This document shows positions 1-10,963 of a DNA stretch of 64,000 nucleotides, in pieces (within the stretch, counting starts at the first letter, position 1; each line of letters opens with the position of its first letter). Origin of the DNA: Notospermus geniculatus (lineage: Eukaryota; Nemertea; Pilidiophora; Heteronemertea; Lineidae); the NCBI GenBank assembly GCA_002633025.1, contig NMRB01000875.1, positions 96,716 to 160,715 of the forward strand, written 5' to 3'. The notes under the pieces are model-generated. The model was given only the letters and a program-made list of their open reading frames with translations, was not told the origin of the DNA and did not search any database. The position numbers were made by a program, and so were the translations under genes.

Positions 1-88
1 TGGTTAATGTGTAATGAAAAATAACCTTGTCGTAAAGTTTACGTTTATCGTTTGATTTTTAAACCTCCCTAATATTGCTTCTACGATA

Positions 89-253
89 CTAACTGTATAC
101 TTTAATGGGTTTGTCGTTGTGTGGTAGTGGAGGAAAGGTTGGCCAAGGTGCCTGAGTGGTCGTTGGTTGAGGCGGATAACACGGGCTCACCGTTATGTCA
201 TCAACAGCCATGTCAGAAGTAAAATCAGCTCCCTTTGTTCCAACGAATACGAT
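89..253 (-). CDS. MAM exon 4 and C-terminal tail of astacin gene A
   Basis: AATATAG acceptor, then IVFVGTKGADFTSDMAVDDI with the final MAM cysteine (the usual MAM ending is G-D-I-A-x-D-D-I). A tail of about 30 residues rich in Pro and Thr follows, and a TAG stop lies at 89-91. No transmembrane helix or GPI-like hydrophobic tail is present, so the product is probably released rather than membrane-bound. Confidence 0.83.
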   Translation of the reverse strand: MVFVGTKGADFTSDMAVDDITVSPCYPPQPTTTQAPWPTFPPLPHNDKPIKVYS

Positions 254-3200
254 CTATATTGATAAACAAATGACATGTACATGGACATGGACAACAAGAT
301 CACGTAAATCTACCTAGCAGAGCCTGAAGAGACGGCACGATAAACTCGAATCGAAGACCGTTCTTTAATTCCTTTTCCTCTTATTTCATTCCTTTTTCCA
401 TTTGTATTTCATAAGTTTCACTGCTCGGGCAAACACTATCTTACCGAACATCTTTAGAAATACCCTGCACGTCTGTTCGCAGACTTCTACATGTACCGTG
501 CAAGAGTGTGCATGGTGGTCTGAATTAAAACTTTCAGTGGACAATTAAAGTTATAATATTCACCATTATTTTTGTCTACGTCTCTCGAACAGGCGAGTCA
601 AATACTATAATATCATACTATTTAATGTATAATATTACACTATACCTTATACATGTATGTATTATTCTGCCTCGGGATCACAAGCTTCGCTTCAATCCAC
701 TTAACTCCATGGTCGCCTGATTTTTTGAACAGCTTTTGTTGTACTCCGTTAGTGGCGTTGATGAACACCTCCAAGCTCCCCATTCCAGCTCCTTTCATAT
801 GGTAGAAAAACTGCATGCATCTCTCGATATTCCCTGAAAATAGTTAATTAAAAAAAATTTGAAACAATTAAAAGTTTCATTAAAAGCTCATTGTAGAGTT
901 GGACAAGGGAATTTGCATGTTTTATTATAATGCGTTATCGCACCTTCATCTTTTACATGTAAATTCTACTTTTTCTAATTCCTTTATAATTTGTATCATA
1001 TTCATTCTCTTCGTTAATTGACTATTGTTTTAGTCTACTTGTAAAGCGCTTTGAAGTTCTTTTACATAAAGCGCTATATAANTACAGCTAACTTTGTAAC
1101 GGTTGGATTTACACCCCATAAATGTATTACCAACAGATAGAAATACGGTGCCTCGGAACCAGACAAACACATTCTCAATTGTTTTTAGTCGTTATGTACT
1201 AAGATATGATGCTTTTTATATAAATTAACACAAAAATGGGTCAAAATGCATAAAATGTCAATTTCGATTAGGTAGCCGCTTAAAACGTCCAAAGAATAGG
1301 CTTAGTTGATTCCGAGGTACCATGTTTCTATGTGTTGGTAATACATTTATGGGGTGTAAATCCAACCGTTACAAAGTTAGCTGTACATCGGGTCCCACTC
1401 GCCTGTACAAAGCTCAGTTGTTGCGTCCATCGGCGTCCAACGTTGAAGCCAGTTCACAAAAATGAATATGCAAATTAAGTGGGTTCCCGCCGTGCGATTT
1501 TGGGGGATTTTTTATATGATGTCCAAGGTGACCTAATAAAACATTTAAAGCAAAAAAACCTTCTGTTGCAATTTGTTCCCGGTTAATTCCTAGATTTACT
1601 GCACTACATTTGTATTTCATAAGTTTCACTGCTCGGGCAAACACTATCTTACCGAGCATCTTTAGAAATACCCTGCACGTCTGTTCGCAGACTTCTACAT
1701 GTACCGTGCAAGAGTGTGGATGTGGTCTGAATTTAGACTTGCAGTGGACAATTAAAGTTATAATATTGACCATTTCAAAAATTCATAAGCGAGCGACTAT
1801 TTTTGTCTACGTCTCTCGAATAGGAGAGTCAAATACTATAATATCATACTATTTAATGTATAATATTACACTATACCTTATACATGTATGTATTATTCTG
1901 CCTCGGGATCACAAGCTTCGCTTCAATCCACTTAACTCCATGGTCGCCTGATTTTTTGAACAGCTTTTGTTGTACTCCGTTAGTAGCGTTGATGAACACC
2001 TCCAAGCTCCCCATTCCAGCTCCTTTCATATGGTAGAAAAACTGCATGCATCTCTCGATATTCCCTGAAAATAGTTAAATAAAAAAATTTGAAACAATTA
2101 AAAAGTTTCATCAAAAGCTCATTGTAGGGGTGGACAAGGGAATTTGCATGTTGTATTATAATGCGTCATCGCACCTTCATCTTTTACATGTAAATTCTAC
2201 TTTTTCTATTCCTTTATAATTTGTATCACATTCATTCTCTTCGTTACTTCACTATTGTTTTAGTCTACTTGTAAAGCGCTTTGAAGTTCTTTTACATAAA
2301 GCGCTATATAACTTTTGTAATAATATAATACATGTATAATATACATGTATAATATATACACAACCACTCCCTCTTCCACTTGTTTCCGACCCTAGTGGCG
2401 ACATCCAAGGTCGGGTTCGATTGAAACCGGAGGGTCAGAATCCGAGGGTACACGTACTCGCGAAACGTCATATTTGACCTATTTTACTGAGTGGAGTCGT
2501 ATCTCAGTGACTTGAGGATTGAACTCGACTGTACCACGTGTCAAGATGGCGGCGATAAAAATGACGGACATATCTCACATTCTTTTCCTCTTGGTCATAT
2601 TCCGGTGCATTTCAAGCGCCGACACGTCCATGTCATCAATGCTACGTACGGTACATTATTTATGGCCTTGCAAAAGGCGCGAGGTAGCGTTCGCATGGAA
2701 GTCGTACTTACTTGACATGCGCAGATATCGTGAAACTTGCGGTTGTTTGTGACAATCTGCGACAATAGCTGCGGCAATTTTCTACTTTTTAAACCCTGGC
2801 CAAAATTTCTGTCAGCCTCTTCAGTCCACACTGATAATTTGGGGTTATAAACGATATTTTGCGACATTGTGCGATATTTTGCGACAAATCTGCGGTTGTA
2901 ATGCCTGGCTTTCACTATCGCTACGAATGTCCCGAATCGCCACGAATCTGAAATTGTCCCAATTCGTGGCCAATCGGGTTGAAAAATATGCCGAATGTCA
3001 AGAATGGGCTAAGAAACAAGTACGAATTCAAAGAATCATAATTGTACGAACAAAAGGCACGATCACTCACGAATACTCGTGCTCGATTCGTACTTGATTC
3101 GTAAATACATTCGAGACATTCGTGCCTGTTTTCCGCGTGGGCCCATGATGCCCCACTTTCACTGACGCTACGAATGTCCCGAATCAGAAAGTTGTCCGAT

Positions 3201-6200
3201 TCGTAGATAATTCTCAAACGTTCCTTGCAGTTCTTAAATGATTCTTGGTTGATTCCTAAAACATTCGTACAGTTCGTGTGAGTTCGTCGAGCCGCCACGA
3301 AAGTTTTTGCTTGTCAAAAACTTTCGTGGGACGGTTCACGAATTCCACGAATTTCACATTCGTAGAGATCGTAAACACTTCGCAGCCCTTTCTTATCGTC
3401 CGTAACAGCCTCGTAGTGGATTCTTTTGCATTCTGGGCTATTCTTGGCCATTCGCGTCTCCCTCAAATTTGTGGACCCAGGCCGAAAACATCCCGAAACC
3501 GGCACGAATGTCCCGAATGTATTTAGGAATCAAGTACGGATCTATCACGAATCGGCCACGAATATTCGTAAGTGAGTCGTACCTTATTCGTACAATTCTT
3601 ACATGATTCTTTGAATTTGTATTTCGTAGTTGAATTTGTGTCGTGGAATTCGTGAACGCTCCCACGAAAGTTTTTGACAAACAAAAACTCACGCGAACAG
3701 TACGATTGTTCAGGAATCAAATAAGAATCATTTAGGAACTGCAAGAATCGTTTGAGAATTATACTAGTGTCCCACTGGCGAATTTTAGCCTGCGACAAGG
3801 GACGAATGAAAAAATCGTAGCTTTTCGTAACTGTTCTTAGACTGTCGTCTATGTTCGCAGTGATTCGCTGGCTCGCAGAAAAATTTTCAAAATGTTCAAA
3901 ATTTGCCTGCGACAAAATTTCATTCGAAGTCAGTCGAGGTTATCTCGTATATAGTCGCACCCATGTCGTACATAGTCGTACAGGATCGTAGGTCTTGAAG
4001 AATAACCTCGACTATCTACGACAGTCTGCGACTAGCTACGAGTAATGTGCGAAGAAACTACGAGCATCTACGACCACCCACGACTATCTTCGTCTAGGCC
4101 TGCGAGTGTTTGACGAATCAGCGACCAGCTGACAATTCGCGGAAAACTACGTATAATGCTAAATATCGCAGCTTGTCGAGGGTATATCGCAGCCTTCAGA
4201 TTCGCCCCTTGTCGTGGGCAAAAGTCGCCAGTGGGACACTACCATTATCTGCGAACCCGACAACTTTCAGATTCGGGTCTGCAATATTATCGCAACGTCT
4301 GCGATAGTTTACGCTAATTTGCGACTGTACACCTGCGATTGTCTATCGCAATTAAGCGCAGGCCAACTGTCGCACGTGTGAGAGGTTTTATAGGGGGAAC
4401 GCACCTTCGAAGTTAACAGCAGACGACATAGCGAGCGTGTCACCTGGTTTCACTGGATGTGAAGTTTCATAATACATATACGACCCCATCCCCGTGGTAT
4501 TGTCAGCAGTTGGTCCGGTACCGGACGATGGGGTCGGGCCCTGAAATAAAATACAACGAGCTAATAGAAGTCTGTATATTATTCCAATTATGCCTTCAGC
4601 AAAAAGTTACGGGGACAGTGTATCCCTCACCTGGTGAACGAACATGATAAGACTGGTGTCCTGTCCAACCCACACAAAGCCAGTGATATAGGCTAGACTG
4701 ATACCATGACGAAACCCTAGCTGACAATATGGCCGCCATCCTTTTCATCACTTGAAAAGTTCATCAAGTAAGGTAGCCTCCATGCGTCAATTCAATCTGT
4801 CATTGGTAACTTGGATCATTCAATGGATTTGAACAGTCTTGTCGAGCATGCATAAAGCCTAGTTTATACTTCGACGCACGACCATCGCTGGCGACCAACT
4901 CGCGATCTTGCGTTCGACGCCGAGCCCGTCGTGCGATTTGGTCGGCGTCCGATCGCGAAGCTGTAATTACATCAGTCATTTCATAACAGGTCGCCGTCGC
5001 TAAAGTACGCTGGACTAAAGCCTAGTTTATACTTCGACGCACGACCATCGGCGTCCGACGCGCGATCAAAATCTGGACGCCGACCTAATGAAGTATAGTA
5101 GGCTTATGTCGGCGTACAGATTTTGATCGTGCGTCGGACGCCGATGGTCTTGCGTCGAAGTATAAACTAGGCTTATGAATCAATTCCGCGAAGTCGGCGT
5201 CCAGATTTGATCGGGCGTCGGACGCCGATGGTCGAAGTATAAACTAGGCTTAACGCTGTTGCCTATCAAGCTCAAAAGTTACGTCACCCTCCACGAGAAA
5301 GAAAACCCAATGCACAATAAAATTGTAAATATAAATCAGTGCTCGGGATGTACATGTATCAAAGCCTTTTAAAATGCATTTTACTTACAGCATTTCGAAC
5401 CCATCCATTGAATAAATGTGTCCTATTTTCAAAGGTTTCTGTGATGGTATCATCACCTGCAAAAAGGCAACGTACATGTTGCATCATTAGGGAATCTGGT
5501 GACTTCGCAGTATGGAAAATAACGTTGTCGTAAAGTTAACGTTTATCGTTTGATTTCTTAAACTCTCTAATAGCAATGTTTAGACGGGAGTTGTGACATT
5601 ACGGATTACGAAAAAGAACCAAGAATTTAAAGTGAGGTCTGCCGAACAGGCCGAAGCTTTTTGGCATCACATGTCGAACGATGCTGCTGCTGCTGCACGA
5701 GACCTGCAAACACGCCTGCTTCGAACGCCTTGCCTCGCAAGGGGTACTTACCAACTTCATCGCAGTTTGCTCCCTTAAGCCCCGGTTTACACGTACAATA
5801 GAATGTGCTCGGGGATCCGTAATCTACACACTCCTCAAGATCGGTGCAGTTTGATGTCATGCACGCTGAAATGGAGAGGAAAACAACGTCGGAGCGATTC
5901 ATTTACGGGACTAAGATCTGTACGCTGGCAACCTTTCGATAAAATTTTTTACAACATTTATAGTTACGACACTAGATGCATGTTGGATAAATGTTGTCTA
6001 ATGTATACATGTACATGTAGGCTACACGTGCCGAGAACATCAGGGGTTATTAGCACTCGCTCCCGCGCCCTTCCCAAGTCGCCACCGCAGTGACTAAGTG
6101 AGCATGCGCTATTCCCTGGGGCCCGATTCAAAGCCCAGATAGCGTACGTATGATCTTAGCACTGTCCGTATCTATCGTCGACTTGTTGACAATAAATACT

Positions 6201-9200
6201 ACGGGCAGTGCTAAGATCACAGGTACGCTAAGATCACAGGTACGCTAAGAGGGCGTTGTGAATCAGGCCCCTTATATTCTCAGGATGAGGGTACAGGGGA
6301 AAACTATTTTTCAACATGTAAGATGGTGCTAAAATGTTGGCAAGCGACCAGTGGACAGGGTCAAAAGACAGTTTAGCTCCGGTACGTTGTTCAATGTTGC
6401 TGAACTGTATGAGTTGTTGAAAATGTTGGAAATCTTATCAGTATACACGCGGCTTCATTCGTTCACATCTGTGTCCTAGCTTTCACGTCAATTTCCCAAA
6501 TGATTTGCAGTCGCCCTCACGAGTGTGATAGACCCACTTACCGGTGATAGGCACCAGTCGTACAGTCGCGTTGAATCCAGTCTGCGGTGTTGAGGAATCT
6601 GATGATGTGAACAAGACGACCATTTGCCGCTCACCGCCCACTTTCGTCGTCAGTTTGTAAAGCGGATAGGTGAAAGTACCTTTTGACTTTGACCCACAAA
6701 GTCTGAGGAAGAAAAGAATTGAATCGTTGATACATGCATGTTGAAATGTAGAAAATGCTTTCACTTAACTTAGTACAGGACCCTCTCCAATGCTTTTATA
6801 AAGGTAAAACATTCACTAATGGGCTTTAGCTCACTGCCTCAATAGGGTGTCACTTGACAAAGAACCATAACCACACGAATACAACCTATGCATTGAACCC
6901 CTTGCAGCTACTATAGTTGCGCTTCCACTACAAAAAAAGCCGGTATTTGTCCGCTCTTATTCTGCTTCCATTAAACCTAGCGTCCACTAGGGCGCGGACA
7001 AGACGCGGAATACAAATTTAGCAATTCCGCAACCTCTCCGCATATTCTTGAAAGATTCCGTTCACTGTCTTTATCATTCCTAAGCAGTTCCCGGCATTTC
7101 CGCACGTTCGGGAGAGGGCGAAATTTCCGCATCCAAATTTTGATCGAGACCANGGGTTGGCCAATGCATGTACAAAGTTTCAGGTCAATAGTCTGAGCGG
7201 TTACAAACGTGACCTGCTAACGGACAACGACAACGGACGGCAACTAAAAATCGAGGTGCATGTTCATCTCCAAAATAATAATTCGTTAAAAAGAAAATCT
7301 TACGTATTGACATCCATTTCCGATTGAGAGCAACCGTTCACCTGAACCGGATCCGATATACGACCAACATCCACCGTAACTGCCAATTTTCAGCCACGCG
7401 GTGTGGCTCGAGTTCTTGTACGGTAGTTTCAGGCACGTCACATCTTCCAAACTTTTAGCTGCCTTTCTTATGACGTCACGTGTGCCTTGATCGGCTGATA
7501 TGAAAATAAAACACGCATTGGTCCATCCTGTTGAACCCGCATATACATTTATCAAAGTCAAGTAATGCTCAACTCTTTACTCCGAAAGCCAATTTTGTTG
7601 AAAATGAAAGTGCTCGAGAGAGGCTCGCTGAAACCCATTGATGCGTTAAATGTAGGCTACACAGCGCCAATTCATGATTTCATGAATTGCAGTCCGCTGT
7701 AGACATCCTTGATAAAAACGATTTGATAGATGTTTGCAACTCATAAAATGCCATAACTTTGTGGCAGAATAATTTACTCGTAATCGGAAGTGCAGGTAAA
7801 TCGCAAATACTATAGTGTCGTGTTTCAAGTCGTAACGACTAGGATTACGACTTCAATATTCATTATTTATCCGCACTGCCGATTTATAAAGGCCAATTTT
7901 TTCTGCCTTAAATTTATGGTGTTTGACGAATCGAAAACGTCTATCAAATCGTTTTCATCAAGGATGTCCATATAGCGGACGGCAATTCATTCTCGTAGTT
8001 GAAGTCGTAGTCAGGTCGCTGCGCACCCTCTATTTGTCACTACATGTACGTCACGTTGGTGCTATCTTGGTGTTACATGTATCTCCATCAGTCCAGCCTA
8101 AGAATAAATGGAAATGCACAATTGAAGACTTACTCAGTTTAGAATCAAACTTCCATGGCATGACGTTGTTTGGCCACAAACTCCAATCGGCAACCTTGCG
8201 TTTCTAAAAAATGAAATGCACATACAAGAGTTACACTGACTGTTCCATATAAAATACTACATGTACATCAAACCCAAGAACATGCCTGACAGAATACACT
8301 GCTTTCTTGTCATTCCGTCCGTGCTTTGTGGCATTTTGGAGGAGATTATGGACATCTACAATGATCGTTTACGTCAGAGAAACATTTTTTTTCCAGGGAT
8401 GCCAAAACAGAAAGTACTCATGGCCGTCTGGCACTAACCGCCCTCCACAATAGGGGATACCCGGTGTTATGTCCATGGTCCTTACCGTGATTTCATTGTT
8501 GTCATAATGAATATCATCACCCTCACGCCATTGCTTATCCGTAATATATTCAGTCACTTTGCTGTGTCCGGGCTAAAGAGATATCAAAATAATGATAAAT
8601 GATAAATGATAATGTAAGTTATAAAAACTATGTATTTCAAACTCCACATACAACACGGAAGAGGTTTCAAATTCTAGCAGTTGTTATGGATGCTATGCAG
8701 CATCGAAGAGATAGTAAACACAAGTCGTCACCGAATTTTGCAAATTTTCGACCCCAATCGGGGTCTTCCTCAGGCACTTTCTAGTACAGATCCCAGAAGT
8801 GAAAAAATCACACTTCTGGGATCTCTACTAAATGTAGAAAGTGCCTGGGAGGAAGACCCCGATTGAGTCGAAAATTTGCAAAATTCGGAGACGACTTATG
8901 TTTACTATCATTTTGTGTGTCGTTTTTTGTGCTCTGTTGGATATCAGCATCGAAGAGGCTGAAAATACTAGCAGCTATTATGGATGCTATTTGCATCATC
9001 GGAGAGGCGTCAAAGTAATATCAGCTGTTACGGCATTCCTGCTCATTCTGCCTCGTGTGAAGGGTTAAATGCAGCATCAGATAAAGGTGTCAAATAATAG
9101 CCGCCGTTGTGGATGCTGTCGTGCAGCATCGGAAAAGTGTCAAATCATAGCAGCTGCTGCGGTTGCCGCCGTGCAGCATCATTGATCCACACCTCCCAAA

Positions 9201-10831
9201 AACAGTGCTGGTTCATGTTGCACACTCCTCCACTGAGGAGTTACCACCCATAGTGTACTTTTCAAAGAGTTCATCATTTTTTTTCTGAATATGCTGATTA
9301 AGGGCTAGCACGCAGGTTATTTTATGAAAGCTTTGTGGCCCGAATCGGCATATTCAGATATTTGATGAAAAGTTCGACGGTGTGAGTCGAGGTTTGCCTT
9401 TTTGTGGACGCAAGTTTCTTGATATGCTCTTGGAGGAATTATATAATTCCTCCAAGATACATGTATGCTGCATCAAGACTTGATCCTTGAAGATTAAGAG
9501 GGTTGACGGGACGTTGCAGTTACATGTGGCCCGCTGGCCCGAGATCACCGCCTATTGTCGAACATCCATACAAACCTTTCTAACTTGATAACCGTCAATG
9601 AACACCGTGTTCTCATATTCCTGAGCAAGTTGGACAAGTTCTTCGATCCGGTGGCGCATATCAACGGGGCTTTTGATTTTCTCTTCTTTCCCTGAGAAAC
9701 GGTGGCCTTCATCGGTTAGGTAGGACTTCAGTTTATCGACTGTTACCATCTCCTCGCCCACGCCATCTTCTTCATTTTCCCGTTTGTCTTCCTTGTGGAA
9801 TTGAGTCAATTCACCCTCAAAGACATCAAGCAGGCGCTTCAGTTCCTGAATTTTAGATTGAGAAAAGTAAAACGTAAAAAAGGACCGTACTGTGTCTACT
9901 CCGTTATAAACGACAGTTCACGTACACCATGCATGCAATGCCAATATTGTACAATATACGGCTGCTGAAGCCTAGGAGAATGAGGCCACCCCTGAAGGGC
10001 ATGTGATAAACCTTGGAAACGGTGAAACCTTGGAAACTGTCAAAACTGGGGATCACCGTGTTGCTACCTTGTTGTCACCTTCCACAACCCTTCAGAACCG
10101 CTGAAAAAATAACTACCGTGCTACTAAACCGTCCTGAACCGTGTTACAACAGCAAAAAGACCGCGGCGTCACCGACTTCATTCTGAACCGTGTTGTGACC
10201 TCATACATTGTAGCTAACGAGTTGCCACCGTGTTGCCACCTACTTCCACCTTCCCAACAGCCGTGTTTTCAGCGGTTCTGAAGGGTTGTGAAAGGTGAGA
10301 ACAAGGTAGCAACACGGCGATTCTCAGTTTGGAGAACCGCCGTGAAAATTTCAAACATGTTGAAAATACTACAGTTTCAAAGACGAGGTGGCGGTCAACG
10401 GCGGTGAGTGCATGGCGAACACGCTCAGGGTGTCTAGGCGGTGTCACTGAGGTTCAGCACGGTCTTGAACCGCCGTCAGAACCGCCCTCGTGCGAGGCCT
10501 GCTTAACCCTAACTTCAGCAAGTCCAACAGGGACAATGGAAGTACAAAAGAAGCTAGGATTCACGACCGTGAAGCCATCGTTAACCGGCGTTACGCTGTG
10601 TACTTCCATGTAAAGGAAAAGATCAAAAACTAACTTAAAATCAACTCGAAATTCGCGAAGTACTGTAGGCTACGAGCGTTGAGAATGCACAGTTGTAACA
10701 AATGGTTCAATGATAAAAACACTTACGTTCTGCAGTTTGTCGCCTTCTTTGACAAATAATTTCGATTGAACCTGATGAGTATGAAGAATACAGATGACCA
10801 CACTAACGCTTAGCATTAGCAAGAGCTTCAT
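89..10831 (-). CDS. Astacin-CUB-EGF-MAM secreted metalloprotease gene, copy A (multi-exon, catalytic part missing)
   Basis: Minus-strand gene of at least eleven exons: 10727-10831, 9576-9845, 8486-8572, 8134-8203, 7304-7494, 6542-6702, 5752-5865, 5389-5456, 4405-4540, 1877-2064 and 89-253. Each has an AG acceptor and GT donor where expected, and intron phases agree from exon 1 to the fifth exon and again from the CUB exon to the stop. The product reads signal peptide, acidic propeptide, astacin N-terminal half, CUB C-terminal part, one EGF, one MAM domain, then a short Pro/Thr-rich tail. Proteins of this class are secreted zinc endopeptidases acting on extracellular substrates. The segment between 7303 and 6703 should carry the HExxHxxGxxH site, the rest of astacin and the start of CUB, but holds only a transposon fragment and an N at 7153. 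As assembled it cannot encode an active protease; whether this is real loss or an assembly hole cannot be told. Confidence 0.88.
399..1081. repeat. Duplicated block, left copy
   Basis: Nearly the same sequence as 1607-2310, carrying the duplicated MAM exon 3 and its introns. The left copy lacks about 27 bp near 555 that the right copy has. It ends at the single N at 1082. Confidence 0.85.
646..833 (-). CDS. Duplicate of MAM exon 3 (tandem or assembly duplicate)
   Basis: Same 188-bp exon with the same splice sites as 1877-2064; the difference I see is one synonymous change in an Ala codon. Because the exon starts in phase 1 and ends in phase 0, using both copies in one transcript would shift the frame. 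They must be alternatives, or one is an assembly duplicate. The duplicated block ends at the N at 1082. Confidence 0.75.
1083..1385. mobile_element. Foldback MITE with ~80-bp inverted arms
   Basis: TACAGCTAACTTTGTAACGG at the left end is mirrored by its reverse complement at 1385. The arms include ATTTACACCCCATAAATGTA. There is no coding capacity. Confidence 0.8.
1607..2310. repeat. Duplicated block, right copy
   Basis: Counterpart of 399-1081. A foldback transposon (1083-1385) and about 220 bp of unique sequence separate the two. Confidence 0.85.
1877..2064 (-). CDS. MAM exon 3 of astacin gene A
   Basis: A 188-bp exon encoding CMQFFYHMKGAGMGSLEVFI, the central MAM strands (C-x-x-F-x-Y-H-M-x-G-x-x-x-G-x-L). 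TTCAG acceptor and GTATAG donor. It starts in phase 1 and ends in phase 0, so its length is not a multiple of three. A near-identical exon lies at 646-833. Confidence 0.88.
2745..4375. repeat. Complex of short CGAAT/TCGTA and TGCGAC repeats with nested foldbacks
   Basis: Dozens of scattered short words such as CGAATGTCCCGAATC, ATTCGTAC and TGCGACAA in both orientations. It contains a clear foldback at 3766-4240 (arms start AGTGTCCCACTGGCGA) and a hairpin at 3293-3333 (CCACGAAAGTTTTTG). Open frames here are by-products of the symmetry. Confidence 0.7.
3766..4240. mobile_element. Foldback MITE within the CGAAT-rich region
   Basis: Ends AGTGTCCCACTGGCGA and TCGCCAGTGGGACACT; the arms continue with GCCTGCGACAAGGG. 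About 475 bp, no coding capacity. Confidence 0.75.
4405..4540 (-). CDS. MAM exon 2 of astacin gene A
   Basis: A 136-bp exon encoding GPTPSSGTGPTADNTTGMGS and YMYYETSHP, the MAM hallmark TPSxxTGPxxDHTxGxGxYMY. TTTCAG acceptor and GTGCGT donor, phase 0 in and phase 1 out. The homologous exon of copy B is 61384-61519. Confidence 0.9.
4855..5252. mobile_element. Foldback MITE (AAGCCTAGTTTATACTTCGA family)
   Basis: The terminal sequence AAGCCTAGTTTATACTTCGA recurs inverted at the right end and again internally near 5022 and 5150, suggesting two units or an internal duplication. It lies in the MAM1-MAM2 intron of astacin gene A. Confidence 0.75.
5389..5456 (-). CDS. MAM exon 1 of astacin gene A
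   Basis: A 68-bp exon (TTTGCAG acceptor, GTAAGT donor) encoding TFENRTHLFNGWVRNA at the start of a MAM domain. A second copy with the same length and splice sites lies at 63147-63214. Confidence 0.75.
5752..5865 (-). CDS. EGF-like exon of astacin gene A
   Basis: One 114-bp exon encoding a single EGF-like module: six cysteines in the C-x4-C-x5-C-x9-C-x-C-x8-C arrangement, including FYCTCKPGLKGANCDE. It is flanked by CAG and GTAAGT splice sites and starts and ends in phase 1, a symmetrical exon typical of shuffled EGF modules. Confidence 0.88.
6118..6271. mobile_element. Short foldback MITE (GGGGCCCGATTCAAAGCCC family)
   Basis: A GGGCCTGATTCA-type end is mirrored at 6271, with GATCTTAGCACTG inverted inside. 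Same family as 24719-25255. Confidence 0.75.
6542..6702 (-). CDS. CUB C-terminal exon of astacin gene A
   Basis: CCTCAG acceptor and GTAAGT donor. It encodes an L-C-G motif, then VVLFTSSDSSTPQTGFNATV, the typical final strands of a CUB domain (xFxSDxSxxxxGFxAxY). It starts in phase 2 and needs an upstream CUB exon that is not visible. It ends in phase 1 and joins the EGF exon in frame. CUB domains mediate protein-protein contacts in secreted proteases. Confidence 0.82.
6971..7152. mobile_element. Truncated MITE, TTAA-ACCTAGCGTCCACTAGG family
   Basis: Starts at TTAA then ACCTAGCGTCCACTAGGGCG and is cut at the N at 7153. It sits exactly where the missing astacin zinc-site exon should be. Other members: 44414-45045 (full) and 55613-55893 (truncated, again at an N). 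Confidence 0.78.
7304..7494 (-). CDS. Exon 5 of astacin gene A: central catalytic domain, before the zinc site
   Basis: Encodes an I-R-K-A-x-x-x-x-E-x-x-T-C segment, then GGCWSYIGSGSGERLLSIGN and GCQY. This is the stretch that in astacins sits immediately before the HExxHxxGFxHE zinc helix (compare the family pattern GCWSxVGRxGGxQxLSIGxGC). The exon ends in phase 0 with a GTAAGA donor, but no following exon carrying the histidines was found before 6703. Confidence 0.85.
7681..7990. mobile_element. Foldback MITE (ATTGCAGTCCGCTGTAGACA family)
   Basis: The ends mirror each other (GAATTGCAGTCCGCT). Homologous to 61768-62155 and 62228-62540. It lies between exons 4 and 5 of astacin gene A. Confidence 0.78.
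8134..8203 (-). CDS. Exon 4 of astacin gene A: start of catalytic domain
   Basis: Seventy bases between a TTTAG acceptor and GTAAGT donor. It encodes KRKVADWSLWPNNVMPWKFD, which has the basic cleavage region followed by the W-P-x-x-x-(I/M)-P-(Y/W) signature at the mature N-terminus of astacins. It ends in phase 1, which joins in frame to the next exon. Confidence 0.82.
8486..8572 (-). CDS. Exon 3 of astacin gene A: end of propeptide
   Basis: Twenty-nine codons, phase 0 at both ends, TTTAG acceptor and GTAAGG donor. The product includes TEYITDKQWREGDDIHYDNN, acidic and cysteine-free. It precedes the first recognisable astacin residues, so it is read as the propeptide/catalytic-domain linker. 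Confidence 0.7.
8710..8909. mobile_element. 200-bp palindromic element carrying the GACCCC-GGGGTC core
   Basis: GATAGTAAACACAAGTCGTC is mirrored at 8909. It includes AAATTTTCGACCCCAATCGG and its complement, and an inner hairpin around 8795-8815. Related to the elements near 49637, 52863, 58898, 59167 and 63770. Confidence 0.78.
9576..9845 (-). CDS. Exon 2 of astacin gene A: propeptide
   Basis: Ninety codons in phase 0, with a TTCAG acceptor and a GTTTGT donor. The sequence is strongly charged, rich in Glu, Asp and Lys, with no cysteine, and probably mostly helical (e.g. HRIEELVQLAQEYENTVFID). Position and composition fit an astacin propeptide that keeps the enzyme latent until cleaved. I did not find a clear aspartate-switch FxGD motif. 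Confidence 0.78.
10040..10331. mobile_element. Foldback MITE in intron 1 of astacin gene A
   Basis: ACCGTGTTGCTACCTTGTT near the left end is mirrored at about 10300-10320. The arms are about 65 bp with TTCAGAACCGCTGAAAA. No coding capacity. Confidence 0.7.
10727..10831 (-). CDS. Exon 1 of astacin gene A: signal peptide
   Basis: Thirty-five codons from an ATG at 10831 to a GTAAGT donor. The product starts MKLLLMLSVSVVICILHTHQ, a basic residue followed by a hydrophobic core, as in a secretory signal peptide, then a short charged stretch. It ends in phase 0, matching the next exon. Start choice: it is the only ATG opening a hydrophobic leader upstream of the propeptide exon. Confident. Confidence 0.85.
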
Positions 10832-10963
10832 CTTGTCTCAGTCTCTTCCAGGTTCGAAATGGGCGGTGTATATGGGCGAATCGTGCTTTATGTAGGGCCT
10901 ACTGTTGCGCACTCAAACACCCCAACGCACCACTGCACCAAGTTCCCCTTGTAAGCGGTCCAT

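Noticed and set aside
1414-1951. Opposed open frames of 113-119 codons
   Set aside because: They lie in the intron and duplicate block around MAM exon 3; the supported coding frame there is the minus-strand exon 1877-2064.
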